Assembly: GCF_014643835.1 (NCBI RefSeq)
Contig: NZ_BMKD01000005.1
Coordinates: 124,001 to 188,000, forward strand
Source: Mucilaginibacter rubeus
Lineage (GTDB): Bacteria; Bacteroidota; Bacteroidia; Sphingobacteriales; Sphingobacteriaceae
Reading direction: 5' to 3'
Length of the DNA: 64,000 bases
Shown: positions 16,653 to 26,246 of the stretch, in pieces
Position numbering within the stretch: position 1 is the stretch's first letter
How the letters are laid out: every line of letters starts with the position of its first letter
Position numbers and translations under genes: made by a program
The notes under the pieces: model-generated
Seen by the model: only the letters and a program-made list of their open reading frames with translations
Told to the model about the DNA's origin: nothing
The model's database searches: none

Positions 16653-18764
16653 TTAAAGTTTCGGATCTTCGCTTTCTATTCTTGAAAGTTCAGGATTAGT
16701 CAGCGAGTCTGGAATAGCATTGTTATCCACATCCGGATTTAACGCGGCTTCACCGTTTACAAACTTATCATAAGTTGTGCGCTCGTCAAACGGACGCTTA
16801 CCCAAAATTTCTTCCAGATCACTTTGGAAAAGAACTTCTTTTTCCAATAGTTTCTGAGCTATCTTTTCAAGGCCATCACGTTTAGCATTCAGCAAGTCTT
16901 TGGTTTTTTGATAAACCACATCAACCAGCTTTCGTACTTCAGCGTCAATCATTTCGGCAGTAGTATCTGAGTATGGTTTGTTAAACTGGTACTCGCCCTG
17001 CGGATCATAGAATGATACATTACCAACACTATCGTTCATACCATAAATTTTGGTCATGGCATAAGCAAGTTTGGTGATACGCTCCAAATCGCTCAGTGCA
17101 CCGGTAGAAATTTTACCGAAAACGATATCCTCCGCAACACGACCGCCCATAGATACACTCATTTCGTCAAGCAATTGCTCGGTAGTGTACAAAAACTGCT
17201 CTTTTGGCAGATATTGGGCATAACCTAACGCAGCGACGCCACGAGGCACAATTGATACCTTAACCAAAGGATCGGCATGTTCAAGGAACCAGCCTGCAAT
17301 AGCGTGACCAGCTTCGTGGTAAGCAACAATGCGTTTCTCTTCAGGAGAGATGATCTTGTTTTTCTTTTCTAAACCACCAATAACACGGTCGATAGCATCC
17401 TGGAAATCGGTCATATCAACCGACTCCTTGTTTTTACGGGCAGCAATCAGCGCAGCCTCATTACAAACGTTGGCAATTTCAGCACCGGCAAAACCAGGGG
17501 TTTGTGCCGATAATTTCTTGGCATCAACACCATCAGATAATTTAATTGGTTTCAGGTGAACTTTGAAAATTTGCTCACGACCAATCAAATCCGGTTTATC
17601 GATAGATACCTGCCTGTCGAAACGTCCCGGACGCAATAACGCTGAATCCAGTACATCAGGGCGGTTAGTTGCAGCCAAGATGATGATACCCGAATCGGTA
17701 CCGAAACCATCCATTTCAACCAGCAATTGGTTCAGGGTGTTTTCGCGCTCATCATTACCGCCTACGATATTATTTTTACCACGGGCACGACCGATAGCAT
17801 CAATTTCATCAATAAATATGATACAAGGAGCTTTGTCTTTAGCCTGGCGGAACAAATCACGTACACGTGATGCACCTACACCTACAAACATCTCCACAAA
17901 GTCTGATCCTGAAAGCGAGAAGAAAGGTACCTGCGCCTCGCCTGCAACAGCTTTGGCCAATAAGGTTTTACCGGTACCTGGCGAACCTACCAATAGCGCG
18001 CCTTTAGGAATTTTACCACCCAGGTTAGTATATTTCTTCGGATTTTTAAGGAAATCAACAATTTCCATTACCTCTTGTTTGGCTTCTTCCAAACCGGCAA
18101 CATCATTAAATGTAACGGTTACCTGGGCTTCTTTATCAAACAGGGTAGCTTTTGATTTACCGATGTTAAAGATTTGGCCGCCCGGACCACCGCCCGAACC
18201 ACCGCTCATCCTGCGCATGATAAAGATCCACACGCCGGCAAACAATATCACCATGATAACACCTTGTACCAACCAGTTTGATAACAGGCTTTCATGTCCC
18301 TGTTCAAATTGTAAAGATACTTTTTGATCATCAGGTACATCTTTTTGAGCATCGGCGATAGACTTTTTCAGGCTTTCATAAGAGGCATCTGTAAAAGTAA
18401 ACTGCGGACCGCTGTTGGTACTGGTATTAAAAAAGTTTTTTTCTTTAGAGGTGTTATTAACAAAATATGGTTTTGACAAACTTTGCTGTTTAATGTAAAC
18501 ATCGGCCATTACCAGGTCACCGCTTTTATAAGCTACAATTTTTTGAACATCATTTGTACGAAGCATGTTTGCTTCAAATTCCTGGAAAGTAACCGGTTTG
18601 CCCGATCCGCCGTTTAACAAGGCCGGAATCAGTAAAAAGGCCAAAATAACAATACCATATAGCCACATGATATTGAACTTGGGCGGTTTTGGCGAGGGCT
18701 TCTTGTTCACAATTTTACGGATAGGTCTTGGATTTTCTGATTTAGAATCTTTAATATCTTTCAT
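16653..18764 (-). CDS. ftsH: ATP-dependent zinc metalloprotease FtsH
   Basis: 703 residues, the full membrane AAA protease. Two membrane helices (about 33-50 and 166-183) flank a periplasmic domain, and a glycine-rich linker follows. AAA motifs: Walker A GSPGTGKT (260-267), Walker B IIFIDE (315-320), and the SRH region [18 protein letters not shown]. The zinc site is HEAGH (483-487), with the third ligand Asp in [14 protein letters not shown]. It degrades misassembled membrane proteins and short-lived regulators. The N-terminal cytosolic tail is basic and longer than in E. coli, normal for this phylum. It is followed by the LUD gene after a terminator and preceded by rsfS. Confidence 0.98.
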   Translation of the reverse strand: MKDIKDSKSENPRPIRKIVNKKPSPKPPKFNIMWLYGIVILAFLLIPALLNGGSGKPVTFQEFEANMLRTNDVQKIVAYKSGDLVMADVYIKQQSLSKPYFVNNTSKEKNFFNTSTNSGPQFTFTDASYESLKKSIADAQKDVPDDQKVSLQFEQGHESLLSNWLVQGVIMVILFAGVWIFIMRRMSGGSGGGPGGQIFNIGKSKATLFDKEAQVTVTFNDVAGLEEAKQEVMEIVDFLKNPKKYTNLGGKIPKGALLVGSPGTGKTLLAKAVAGEAQVPFFSLSGSDFVEMFVGVGASRVRDLFRQAKDKAPCIIFIDEIDAIGRARGKNNIVGGNDERENTLNQLLVEMDGFGTDSGIIILAATNRPDVLDSALLRPGRFDRQVSIDKPDLIGREQIFKVHLKPIKLSDGVDAKKLSAQTPGFAGAEIANVCNEAALIAARKNKESVDMTDFQDAIDRVIGGLEKKNKIISPEEKRIVAYHEAGHAIAGWFLEHADPLVKVSIVPRGVAALGYAQYLPKEQFLYTTEQLLDEMSVSMGGRVAEDIVFGKISTGALSDLERITKLAYAMTKIYGMNDSVGNVSFYDPQGEYQFNKPYSDTTAEMIDAEVRKLVDVVYQKTKDLLNAKRDGLEKIAQKLLEKEVLFQSDLEEILGKRPFDERTTYDKFVNGEAALNPDVDNNAIPDSLTNPELSRIESEDPKL

Positions 18765-18854
18765 TTCTTTTTACGAGCTCAAACTTACAATCTATAATTT
18801 AAATTTTACGCGGTAACAGTAAGACTATGCGTTGAGCCTTTTTGTGACGGATGT

Positions 18855-19232
18855 TTATGCACTTTTATAATATTTAATATCTGCATCGCCCCACAAATCT
18901 TCCACTCCATAAAACTCACGTTTATCGGTCCTGAACACATGGATCACAACATCCACATAATCAAGCAATATCCACTCGCCATGCTCAATTCCCTCTTTGC
19001 GCCAGGGCTCGGCTTGGGTGGCTTTGAAAATTTCATCCTCAATGCTATTTGCTATAGCTTTTACCTGTGTCGACGAATCAGCATGACAGATCACGAAATA
19101 ATCTGATACCGAACTGAATATATTACGAAGGTCTAACCTAATAATATCATTGCCTTTTTTTTCCTGGATACCATGTATTGCCAACTCTGAAATATAGGCA
19201 GATTCACTTAACACTTTGTTTTTTACCATCAA
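18855..19232 (-). CDS. rsfS: Ribosome silencing factor RsfS
   Basis: 125 residues covering the DUF143/RsfS fold, with DYFVICHADSSTQVKAIANSIEDEI and the signature end WILLDYVDVVIHVFRTDKREFYGVEDLWGDA. It binds ribosomal protein L14 (uL14) and blocks subunit joining under nutrient limitation. Upstream of ftsH on the same strand with a 90-base gap; birA begins 44 bases away on the other strand, so the two share a divergent promoter region. Confidence 0.97.
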   Translation of the reverse strand: MMVKNKVLSESAYISELAIHGIQEKKGNDIIRLDLRNIFSSVSDYFVICHADSSTQVKAIANSIEDEIFKATQAEPWRKEGIEHGEWILLDYVDVVIHVFRTDKREFYGVEDLWGDADIKYYKSA

Positions 19233-19276
19233 AAAGAATTAGTTTTGAACGTTTTTGAGTATAAAATTATTACACT

Positions 19277-20050
19277 TTGCAAAATAACATATTTTCAGGA
19301 TTATTTGTTGGTCAAAATTTAGTAACAATTAAACAAGTTGACTCAACAAATAGTTTTCTTAAAAATCTACTGTCAAATTCCAAGCCAGTACCCGAAGGTA
19401 CGGTCATTATGGCAGAAGAGCAATACGCCGGCCGGGGCCAGCAACAAAATACCTGGCATAGCGAACCCGGAAAAAACCTTACGTTCAGCCTTTTATTAAA
19501 ACCCCATTTTTTACCTGTTGATGCCCAGTTTGATTTGAACCGCGCGGTAAGTTTAGGGGTGTATGATGCCCTGCATCTATTATTAGGTGATGAGCTAAAA
19601 ATAAAATGGCCTAATGACATTTACTATGCCGACAGGAAACTGGGTGGCATGCTCATCGAAAATACTATACAGGGCGGGCAGCTCAAAGACTCGGTTATTG
19701 GCATAGGATTGAACATAAACCAGGAAAATTTTCCGCCCGGCGCCTCAAATGCCACCTCTGTAAAACAAATCTTACAAAAGGATTATGATTTAACACTGTT
19801 ATTATCGGAAATTTGCAAAAAGCTTGAAGTATACTACCTGAAACTGAAGGCCGGACAAATTGATTTTGTAAGGAATACTTACTTAAGCCGACTATACTGG
19901 TTAAACGAGGTTAAAAGTTTTGAGTCAAACAGCGAGCAGTTCAATGGCATTGTAAAAAATGTACTGCCAAATGGCTTGCTGGTTATTGAAGATACTAACG
20001 GACAGCAATTAGAGTTTAACCTTAAAGAATTGAAATTTTTTAATAAATAA
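19277..20050 (+). CDS. birA: Biotin--[acetyl-CoA-carboxylase] ligase
   Basis: 257 residues. Biotin-protein ligase motifs: VDSTNSFLK near 22; EEQYAGRGQQQNTWHSEPGKNL (the GRGRxGRxW-type loop); KIKWPNDIYYADRKLGGMLIEN. It attaches biotin to the carboxyl carrier protein of acetyl-CoA carboxylase. It lacks the N-terminal DNA-binding domain of E. coli BirA, so it is not a repressor. The start is a TTG at 19277. No ATG or GTG exists between the in-frame stop at 19262 and the conserved region, and MQNNIFSGLFVGQNL fits relatives, so the TTG is credible. Confidence 0.93.
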   Translation: MQNNIFSGLFVGQNLVTIKQVDSTNSFLKNLLSNSKPVPEGTVIMAEEQYAGRGQQQNTWHSEPGKNLTFSLLLKPHFLPVDAQFDLNRAVSLGVYDALHLLLGDELKIKWPNDIYYADRKLGGMLIENTIQGGQLKDSVIGIGLNINQENFPPGASNATSVKQILQKDYDLTLLLSEICKKLEVYYLKLKAGQIDFVRNTYLSRLYWLNEVKSFESNSEQFNGIVKNVLPNGLLVIEDTNGQQLEFNLKELKFFNK

Positions 20051-20065
20051 TAAAGTAAAGCACAA

Positions 20066-20518
20066 ATGAAGAAACTATTGGTATTGGTAACCGCGCTTAT
20101 CATCAGCGTTGGCGCTTACGCTCAGATCGAATCGCCGGTGAGGTGGTCATACGCGGCAAAAAAGGTAAATGAAAAAGAAGCTGTAGTATTTTTAAAAGCA
20201 ACGATACAAAGCGGCTGGCACATTTACTCACAAACCGTAAAAGACGGCGGCCCAATAAAAACTTCATTTGATTTTACCCCATCAAAATTATATGCTGCCG
20301 TTGGCAAAACTACCGAGCCTACGCCGGTAACCAAATACGAAAAATCATTCAGCATGAATGTAAGCTATTTTGAAAAGGAAGTTGTTTTTAGCCAAAAAAT
20401 CAGTTTAAAATCGCCCAAAGCAACAGCAGTTACTGGCAAACTAACCTACATGACCTGTAACGATATGAAATGCCTGCCACCGGAAGATGTTGATTTCACT
20501 ATCCCTTTAGGTAAATAA
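20066..20518 (+). CDS. Periplasmic DsbD-alpha-like protein
   Basis: 150 residues with a Sec signal peptide (MKKLLVLVTALIISVGAYAQ) and the N-terminal DsbD alpha-type immunoglobulin-like domain. It has RWSYAAKKVNEKEAVVFLKATIQSGWHIYSQTV and a C-terminal MTCNDMKCLPPEDVDFTIPL carrying the Cys pair of this domain. In E. coli this domain is fused to DsbD and passes electrons to DsbC/CcmG. Here it is a separate gene, 23 bases before the gene for the membrane part, so the two very likely form one transport chain. It starts 15 bases after birA. Confidence 0.88.
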   Translation: MKKLLVLVTALIISVGAYAQIESPVRWSYAAKKVNEKEAVVFLKATIQSGWHIYSQTVKDGGPIKTSFDFTPSKLYAAVGKTTEPTPVTKYEKSFSMNVSYFEKEVVFSQKISLKSPKATAVTGKLTYMTCNDMKCLPPEDVDFTIPLGK

Positions 20519-20541
20519 TTCAGCACACCTTAACAGTAGTC

Positions 20542-22299
20542 ATGAAATTATTAAATAAAGGTGCTTACCTGCGCGCCGGGCTTATCACATTAATTACCCT
20601 CATTATTTTTAACATAACCGGAGCAAACCCTGCTTATGCTGTGCAAAAAAAAGCAGCCGACACTTCTGTGTCAGCTGCCGATGTTACATTTACGGATATT
20701 CCCACTGCTGCCGATAGCTTAGCTATCAGGAAAAAGCAAGCCGATTCGGTAAAAAAGGCAGAAGCGGCAAAGGCATCAAAAGCGCCTGCTGCTGCTTCAA
20801 AAACAGCAGAAAAGCCAAAATCACTTTGGCAAATCTTTATTGAGGGGTTACTTGGCGGTTTCACCGCGGTAATTTTGCCATGTATTTATCCTTTACTGCC
20901 CTTAACCGTAAGCTTTTTTACCAAAAAAAGCGGCAGCAAGAGCAAAGCTGTTATGCAATCGCTTATATATGGGGTATCAATCATTGTAATTTATGTTACG
21001 TTAGGTTTGCTGATTTCTATCATTTTTGGCTCGGACGCGCTTAATGAACTGGCCACGAATGGCATATTTAATATATTCTTCTTTCTGCTGCTCATTGTTT
21101 TTGGTATTTCCTTTTTGGGCGCGTTTGAAATCACACTACCAAGTTCGCTGGCCAATAAGCTGGATGCAAATTCGGATAAAGGTGGCCTTGCAGGCATCTT
21201 CTTTATGGCTTCAACATTGGTTGTTGTTTCGTTTTCCTGTACAGGCCCTATTATAGGAACATTGCTGGTTGATGCAGCCTCAAAAGGTGATCGCCTTGGC
21301 CCGGCAATGGGCATGTTCGGCTTTTCTCTGGCTTTAGCACTGCCCTTTACCATATTCGCTTTATTCCCTTCGGCACTGAAAACCCTGCCTAAATCGGGCG
21401 GATGGCTTAATAGCGTTAAAGTTGTATTGGGTTTCCTTGAACTGGCATTTGCTTTGAAGTTTTTATCAAACGTTGATTTGGCTTATCACTGGAACTGGTT
21501 TGACCGGGAAATATTTTTATCGTTGTGGATAGCCATTGGCTTACTGATCGGGCTTTACCTGATTGGCAAGATCAAGTTTTCGCATGATAGCGATGTAAAA
21601 TTCCTTACTATTCCGCGCACGTTCCTGGCTATAATCGTATTTGCGTTTGTTATTTATATGATCCCGGGCTTGTGGGGTGCGCCTTTAAAATCCATTAGTG
21701 CGTTTTTACCTCCGGAGGCTACCCAGGATTTTAACCTGTCAGCTATTCCTGATGGTTCTGGTTCATCAACAGCAAGTCCATCAGCGGCCATACCCGCGAG
21801 CATTGGCGAACGCAAGTATGCTGCCAACTATACCCGCATCAAAACCAAAGGGTTGGATGCATGGTATGATTATGATCAAGCTTTACAGGTATCAAAGGCC
21901 CTGCATAAACCGATACTCATTGACTTTACTGGCTTTAACTGTGTTAACTGCCGTAAAATGGAAGCCAACGTATGGTCAGATCCGCAGGTGTTTAGCCGCA
22001 TTAAAAATGATTTTGTGCTGTTGCAACTGGTTGTTGATGACAAAGCCGAGTTACCGGCTGCCGAACAATTCACATCAAAATATAGTGGCAAGAAAATCAC
22101 AACCCTGGGCGGTAAATGGAGCGATTTAGAAGCGGGTACTTTCAATGCAAATTCTCAACCGTTATATGTAATGCTCGACAGCAATGGCAACCTACTTAAA
22201 GATGCGTCAGGTGCAGAAATTGCACCGTCACCTGCAAATTATGACATAGCCAGCTATCTTAAATTTTTAGACAGTGGCATAGCCGCTTACAAAAAATAG
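20542..22299 (+). CDS. dsbD: Thiol:disulfide interchange protein DsbD (membrane and thioredoxin domains)
   Basis: 585 residues. After an N-terminal signal-like helix and a linker rich in Ala, Lys and Ser (about 35-95) comes the eight-helix transporter domain. Its redox Cys114 (ILPCIYPLLP) and Cys233 (SFSCTGPIIG) are in place. The C-terminal thioredoxin domain has Cys467 and Cys470 (CVNC in DFTGFNCVNCRKMEANVW). It moves electrons from cytosolic thioredoxin to periplasmic partners for disulfide reduction and cytochrome c maturation. The N-terminal alpha domain is absent and is supplied by the gene just upstream (20066-20518). Confidence 0.94.
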   Translation: MKLLNKGAYLRAGLITLITLIIFNITGANPAYAVQKKAADTSVSAADVTFTDIPTAADSLAIRKKQADSVKKAEAAKASKAPAAASKTAEKPKSLWQIFIEGLLGGFTAVILPCIYPLLPLTVSFFTKKSGSKSKAVMQSLIYGVSIIVIYVTLGLLISIIFGSDALNELATNGIFNIFFFLLLIVFGISFLGAFEITLPSSLANKLDANSDKGGLAGIFFMASTLVVVSFSCTGPIIGTLLVDAASKGDRLGPAMGMFGFSLALALPFTIFALFPSALKTLPKSGGWLNSVKVVLGFLELAFALKFLSNVDLAYHWNWFDREIFLSLWIAIGLLIGLYLIGKIKFSHDSDVKFLTIPRTFLAIIVFAFVIYMIPGLWGAPLKSISAFLPPEATQDFNLSAIPDGSGSSTASPSAAIPASIGERKYAANYTRIKTKGLDAWYDYDQALQVSKALHKPILIDFTGFNCVNCRKMEANVWSDPQVFSRIKNDFVLLQLVVDDKAELPAAEQFTSKYSGKKITTLGGKWSDLEAGTFNANSQPLYVMLDSNGNLLKDASGAEIAPSPANYDIASYLKFLDSGIAAYKK

Positions 22300-22405
22300 A
22301 GATCGGGTTAAAAAAATAAGTGTAAATTCGCGCAAAATTCAAATTCCGCGTTTTATTGGTTAGGCGCGGCGTTTGAATAATGAACAATATTTACAACCCT
22401 AATTA

Positions 22406-22433
22406 GTTATGAATAGGTTAGCCTGTTCATAAC
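22406..22433 (+). promoter_or_regulatory. Hairpin or operator upstream of pfkA
   Basis: Arms GTTATGAATAGG (22406-22417) and CCTGTTCATAAC (22422-22433) match with one mismatch around a 4-nt loop (TTAG). The palindrome ends 11 bases before the pfkA start. There is no T-run, so it is not a terminator. An operator or an mRNA 5' hairpin near the start codon are both possible. Confidence 0.45.
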
Positions 22434-22444
22434 AAAACAAAAAA

Positions 22445-23422
22445 ATGACTCAGATCAAAAATATCGGCGTTTTTACTTCAGGTGGTGATGCCCCCGGAAT
22501 GAATGCTGCCATAAGGGCGGTGGTACGTGCCGCCATGTATTACGGAATTGAAGTCACGGGGATCCGCCGTGGTTACGACGGCATGGGCAAAGGTGATTTT
22601 TTTACCATGAACCGTAAATCCGTTTCAAACATCATCCAGCGTGGTGGTACAATCCTTAAAACTGCAAGGTGTGATGAGTTCAGAACCCCCGAAGGTCGTA
22701 AGGCAGCATATGAGCACCTGGTAAAAAATAAAGTTGACGCATTGGTAGCCATTGGCGGCGATGGTACTTTTACCGGCGCTAAAGTTTTTGGCAGCGAATA
22801 TGATATTCCGGTGGTTGGCCTACCAGGTACAATTGACAATGACCTTGTAGGCACCGATTTTACCATTGGTTACGATACCGCCATTAACACTGTTGTTGAC
22901 GCTGTTGACAAGATCAGGGATACTGCAGAATCACACGACCGTTTATTTATTGTTGAAGTAATGGGCCGCGACTCGGGCCTTATCGCTTTACGTACCGGTA
23001 TTGCTACCGGTGCCGAGGCTATCCTGATCCCCGAAAGCAAAACCGGGCTCGAAGGTTTGTTAAACCGCCTTGAATTTGGCCGTAAAGATAAAACATCGCG
23101 TATAGTAATTGTTGCCGAGGGTGAAGATGCGGGGGGCGCGTTTGAAGTGGGCAGGTTAGTGCAGGAAAAGTTCCCTAATTATGATACCCGGATCTCTATT
23201 TTAGGTCACATACAACGCGGCGGTGCGCCAAGCTGTATGGACAGGGTATTGGCAAGCCGTGTCGGCGCTGCCGCAGTTGAAGCTTTAAGAGATGGGCACC
23301 GCAACGAAATGATAGGCCTTATCAATGGTGAAATTGCTTATACCCCGTTTGAGCATGCTATTAAACACCACCAGGGCATTGATCCAAACATGATTAAACT
23401 GGTTGAAATGCTTTCTATGTAA
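22445..23422 (+). CDS. pfkA: 6-phosphofructokinase
   Basis: 325 residues, normal for the ATP-dependent bacterial PfkA. Motifs: GVFTSGGDAPGMNAAIRAVVR at 8-28; GGDGTFTG; the active-site loop GTIDNDLVGTDFTIGYDTA; EVMGRDSGLIALRTGIATGA; and the effector-site residues typical of PfkA. It phosphorylates fructose 6-phosphate in glycolysis. Monocistronic: an inverted repeat lies just before the start, and a bidirectional terminator shared with the convergent PAS-domain gene lies just after the stop. Confidence 0.98.
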   Translation: MTQIKNIGVFTSGGDAPGMNAAIRAVVRAAMYYGIEVTGIRRGYDGMGKGDFFTMNRKSVSNIIQRGGTILKTARCDEFRTPEGRKAAYEHLVKNKVDALVAIGGDGTFTGAKVFGSEYDIPVVGLPGTIDNDLVGTDFTIGYDTAINTVVDAVDKIRDTAESHDRLFIVEVMGRDSGLIALRTGIATGAEAILIPESKTGLEGLLNRLEFGRKDKTSRIVIVAEGEDAGGAFEVGRLVQEKFPNYDTRISILGHIQRGGAPSCMDRVLASRVGAAAVEALRDGHRNEMIGLINGEIAYTPFEHAIKHHQGIDPNMIKLVEMLSM

Positions 23423-23448
23423 TTTAAGCTAAAACGATAAATAAAAAC

Positions 23449-23480
23449 AGCCCCGTCTTAATCAAGCCGGGGCTATTTTA
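23449..23480. terminator. Bidirectional terminator, pfkA / PAS gene
   Basis: Stem AGCCCCG (23449-23455) and CGGGGCT (23468-23474), with A-rich sequence on the left and T-rich sequence on the right. It serves pfkA rightwards and the convergent PAS gene leftwards. Confidence 0.85.
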
Positions 23481-24830
23481 TTTGGCAATAGTACTGTCAA
23501 CAACAAGCCTTATCGCTGTATCAATTTCAGCACTCACAGTAAACAGGTGCGCTATGATCTCCTTGTTTTCGGGGTTAAAAAAATCTTCATGGTCCATTAA
23601 GCTGATAAGCCCAAGCATGCTTGCCACAGGCCGGCGCAGCTCGTGCGAGCTTAAAGAAGCAACATTTCTTAAACGATCGTTCTGACTCACGAGTTCTTTC
23701 TGTATTTTGAGCCTTTCGGTAATATCATGACCAAAACAACCTGCACCTATTATATCGCCTGCAGCGGTGTAAATAGGATTAAAATTAACTTCATAATACA
23801 AACGCTGCCCATTTACCGGATCGATGCTTTCACTGATAATATCATACCTTTCTCCGCTTAAAGCACGGTTATAGTAAACAGTCCAGTCGTCAATTAATTG
23901 CTTGCCAAAGCCCTGATGTTTATAGGAGTATTCACCTTTAAAAGGTTTTTGGCCCGTTAAATGAGTCACCTGCTCAACATAGGCCTGGTTCATGTACAAA
24001 TAACGCAACTCCTTATCAACCGACCAGATATGGTCACGGGTATTATTGATCAATGCTTCAAGGCTGTCTTTCATATGCAAAGCCTCTTCCCGCATTTGCA
24101 TTTGAGATGTAATGTCCCTGCCTATGCCCTGTATTTCAACTACCATTCCGTTATCGTCGGCGATGGATACAAACTCCCATTCGGTATCATGCAGGCTCCC
24201 ATTTTTAGCAGGCTTTTTGTGAGCGAGCCTGACGATCTTGCCGGGATTATTAATACATTCCACAAAAGCCTCCTGGCACAGCTGCGCATCTTCCGGAATG
24301 GTTGTTTTTGAAAAGTGATGACCTACTATGTCAGCCTCATCATAACCGAAGGTTTTAAAAAACCTGCGGTTAGCAAAGCTAAATCTGCCATTAATATCTA
24401 TCCGTACCAGGAAATTTGTTTGCGAATCAATAAGCGAATTGAGGAACTGCTCGCTTAGCCCGGGTTTGATAAAAGGGATCGGGGTACGTACACCTTCCAG
24501 GGCAGAGGTAATGTTACTTAATATGATTTTATGACTGGTGAGCCCATCAGTAGCAAGTGTCCGTTTTTCGGTTAGCTGCTTTTGGCTGGCCTCCAGGTGA
24601 TAAGTTATTTGGATCGACTCGTTCATAGCAAGCCCTTCAGTAAGTTGCTTTACACCGGCAAACGTTTCACCTTTTACCAGTCCAATCAAAAAATCAACAT
24701 TTTGACGAAGGTGATCAGCGCCTACTTCAAAAAGGCTGTAAAAGCTTTCACTTACAAACAGGTATTTCTGTTCATCGATATCAAAAACAATTGTACAATT
24801 TCCGGTTGCAGCCGGGTTTGGGTTAAACAT
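23478..24830 (-). CDS. PAS-domain protein ending in HisKA, no ATPase domain
   Basis: 450 residues from the ATG at 24830; the frame extends to a TTG at 24884, but the ATG is the better start. Three PAS-like segments are seen. The first is weak (about 12-110). The second is about 125-245 (FLVRIDINGRFSFANRRFFKTFGY, closing EIQGIGRDITSQM). The third is about 255-375 (IWSVDKELRYLYMNQAYVEQV, closing AGCFGHDITERL). A HisKA-like segment follows with SLSSHELRRPVASMLGLI (His about 396). The protein then stops about 54 residues later, without HATPase_c, exactly before a terminator. It may be a sensor that exchanges signal with another kinase, or a truncated kinase. Frameshift remnants of an ATPase domain are not visible downstream. 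Confidence 0.82.
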   Translation of the reverse strand: MFNPNPAATGNCTIVFDIDEQKYLFVSESFYSLFEVGADHLRQNVDFLIGLVKGETFAGVKQLTEGLAMNESIQITYHLEASQKQLTEKRTLATDGLTSHKIILSNITSALEGVRTPIPFIKPGLSEQFLNSLIDSQTNFLVRIDINGRFSFANRRFFKTFGYDEADIVGHHFSKTTIPEDAQLCQEAFVECINNPGKIVRLAHKKPAKNGSLHDTEWEFVSIADDNGMVVEIQGIGRDITSQMQMREEALHMKDSLEALINNTRDHIWSVDKELRYLYMNQAYVEQVTHLTGQKPFKGEYSYKHQGFGKQLIDDWTVYYNRALSGERYDIISESIDPVNGQRLYYEVNFNPIYTAAGDIIGAGCFGHDITERLKIQKELVSQNDRLRNVASLSSHELRRPVASMLGLISLMDHEDFFNPENKEIIAHLFTVSAEIDTAIRLVVDSTIAK

Positions 24831-24884
24831 ATAAAAAAGCTGTGAATACTTAAAGATATGGCTATTTACATGATAAACAAACAA

Positions 24885-25421
24885 CTACAATAATTTCGCT
24901 GCAACTTCCTTCCAGGTATTTACCCGCTCATAGTCGGTAAGCATCATGTTATGCGGTGAGGTATACAGGATCTTCCGGCCATTAAAGGTGGCGAAGTTTT
25001 TGATCCGGTCATCTATCATGATATCCGCGTCCAAAATCTTGTGCCCGCAAAAAATAATGTTTGTCCACGAAATAAATGGAAAATGTTCTTCCAGCCATTC
25101 CTGCTTATCCTCCAGCGAGTACTTGAACTCCATAGCAGCCGATGCTATGTACACATCGTACTTTTCGTGCAGGGCCTTCACTACTTCCTGTGCATCCGGC
25201 ATTACCGGGATATCCCTGAAAAAGCCCCGTTCATTAATATAAACCCGCAAGGTTTCGCTTAAGTGCGGCGGCAGGATCTCCCTAAACTCCTTACCTTCCA
25301 TATTGCCCAGGCTTATTTCTTCGCCATGCCGTTCTTTATACATACTGATGAATTTGCCAATGGTATCGGCAATAACTTCATCCATATCAATAGCTATCCG
25401 TATTTTTCTGTTAATGCTCAT
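24885..25421 (-). CDS. 5'(3')-deoxyribonucleotidase-like HAD phosphatase
   Basis: 178 residues. The HAD motif I is DMDEVIADT near 13-21; the Lys of motif III sits in the ASAAMEFKYSLEDKQEWLEEHF region; motif IV is DIMIDDRIKNF. This matches the NT5C group, whose members dephosphorylate nucleoside monophosphates. DxD motif I (nucleophile plus acid Asp) is intact. Monocistronic on the minus strand, 54 bases upstream of the PAS gene's ATG. Confidence 0.88.
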   Translation of the reverse strand: MSINRKIRIAIDMDEVIADTIGKFISMYKERHGEEISLGNMEGKEFREILPPHLSETLRVYINERGFFRDIPVMPDAQEVVKALHEKYDVYIASAAMEFKYSLEDKQEWLEEHFPFISWTNIIFCGHKILDADIMIDDRIKNFATFNGRKILYTSPHNMMLTDYERVNTWKEVAAKLL

Positions 25422-25505
25422 GGCGGGTAAGTTCCGATTTTTTTAAATTATTGCAATGTTAAGTTTAAAAAACAGCTGAATAAACCAAATCATGCCCTGC
25501 AAAAA

Positions 25506-25570
25506 CAACCATTCAGCAGTCAACCCAATCAACCATTCACTTCAACCATAAATAATTAATTATCAACCAT
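25506..25570 (+). repeat. CAACCAT direct repeats upstream of rpsP
   Basis: CAACC occurs at 25506, 25521, 25530, 25543 and 25564, four of these as CAACCAT and two as CAACCATTCA. They lie 25-85 bp upstream of the -7 box of rpsP. They could be binding sites or chance in AT/AC-rich sequence. Confidence 0.35.
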
Positions 25571-25592
25571 TTTTAATTATGATAAAAATTAA

Positions 25593-25627
25593 TACCTTTG
25601 CATCCCCGCAGAAAGAACTCCGGGGAT
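25593..25627 (+). promoter_or_regulatory. rpsP promoter -7 box and leader hairpin
   Basis: TACCTTTG (25593-25600) is a perfect Bacteroidota -7 element (TAnnTTTG). A hairpin follows with arms ATCCCCG (25602-25608) and CGGGGAT (25621-25627), 25 bases before the rpsP ATG. If transcription starts 5-6 bases after the -7 box, the first arm is partly missing from the RNA, so a double-stranded DNA site is equally possible. Confidence 0.5.
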
Positions 25628-25652
25628 AATGTTGAATACATAAAAATTTACA

Positions 25653-26174
25653 ATGGCAACTAAGATCAGACTACAAAGACACGGTAAAAAAGGCAAACCT
25701 TTTTATTACATCGTAGTAGCAGACTCACGCGCTCCACGTGATGGACGCTTCATTGAGCGTTTAGGTTCATACAACCCAAACACCAACCCCGCAACTATTG
25801 ACATCAATTTCGACAAAACTTTAGATTGGGTTAACAACGGTGCCCAGCCTACCGATACTTGTCGTGCTATCCTTTCATACAAAGGTGTGCTGTACAAAAA
25901 ACACTTACAAGGCGGTGTTAAAAAAGGTGCTTTAACCGAAGAGCAACTTGAAACTAAATTTGCTGAGTGGCTTGACCAGAAAGACAGCAAAATCACCGGT
26001 AAAAAAACCAGCCTTAATGTTGCTAAAGACGAAGCCCGTAAAGCCGCTTTAGCTGCCGAAGCTAAAAAGAGCGAAGAAAAAGCTGCTGCTATTGCTGCTA
26101 AAAACGCTCCTGTTGCCGAAGAAGAAGCTCCTGCAGAAGATGCAGCAACTGAAGAAACTGAAAGCGCAGAATAA
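25653..26174 (+). CDS. rpsP: 30S ribosomal protein S16 with C-terminal extension
   Basis: 173 residues. The first 80-85 residues are bS16 ([42 protein letters not shown]). Residues about 85-115 still look helical ([22 protein letters not shown]). The last 55 residues are an Ala/Lys/Glu-rich, probably unstructured tail. Long tails are usual for Bacteroidota S16. It binds 16S rRNA near helix 17 in assembly. It heads a translation cluster (rimM, later trmD and rplS), though several unrelated genes interrupt it. Confidence 0.97.
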   Translation: MATKIRLQRHGKKGKPFYYIVVADSRAPRDGRFIERLGSYNPNTNPATIDINFDKTLDWVNNGAQPTDTCRAILSYKGVLYKKHLQGGVKKGALTEEQLETKFAEWLDQKDSKITGKKTSLNVAKDEARKAALAAEAKKSEEKAAAIAAKNAPVAEEEAPAEDAATEETESAE

Positions 26175-26246
26175 TTTTGAAAAAAGCGTACAGAACGCAG
26201 GAAAAGTAATTTATCTTGAATCTATACGTTTGATTTCTTAAATCCG

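Noticed and set aside
17563-18327. 254-codon rightward frame within ftsH
   Set aside because: Antisense shadow of ftsH, which has all catalytic motifs.
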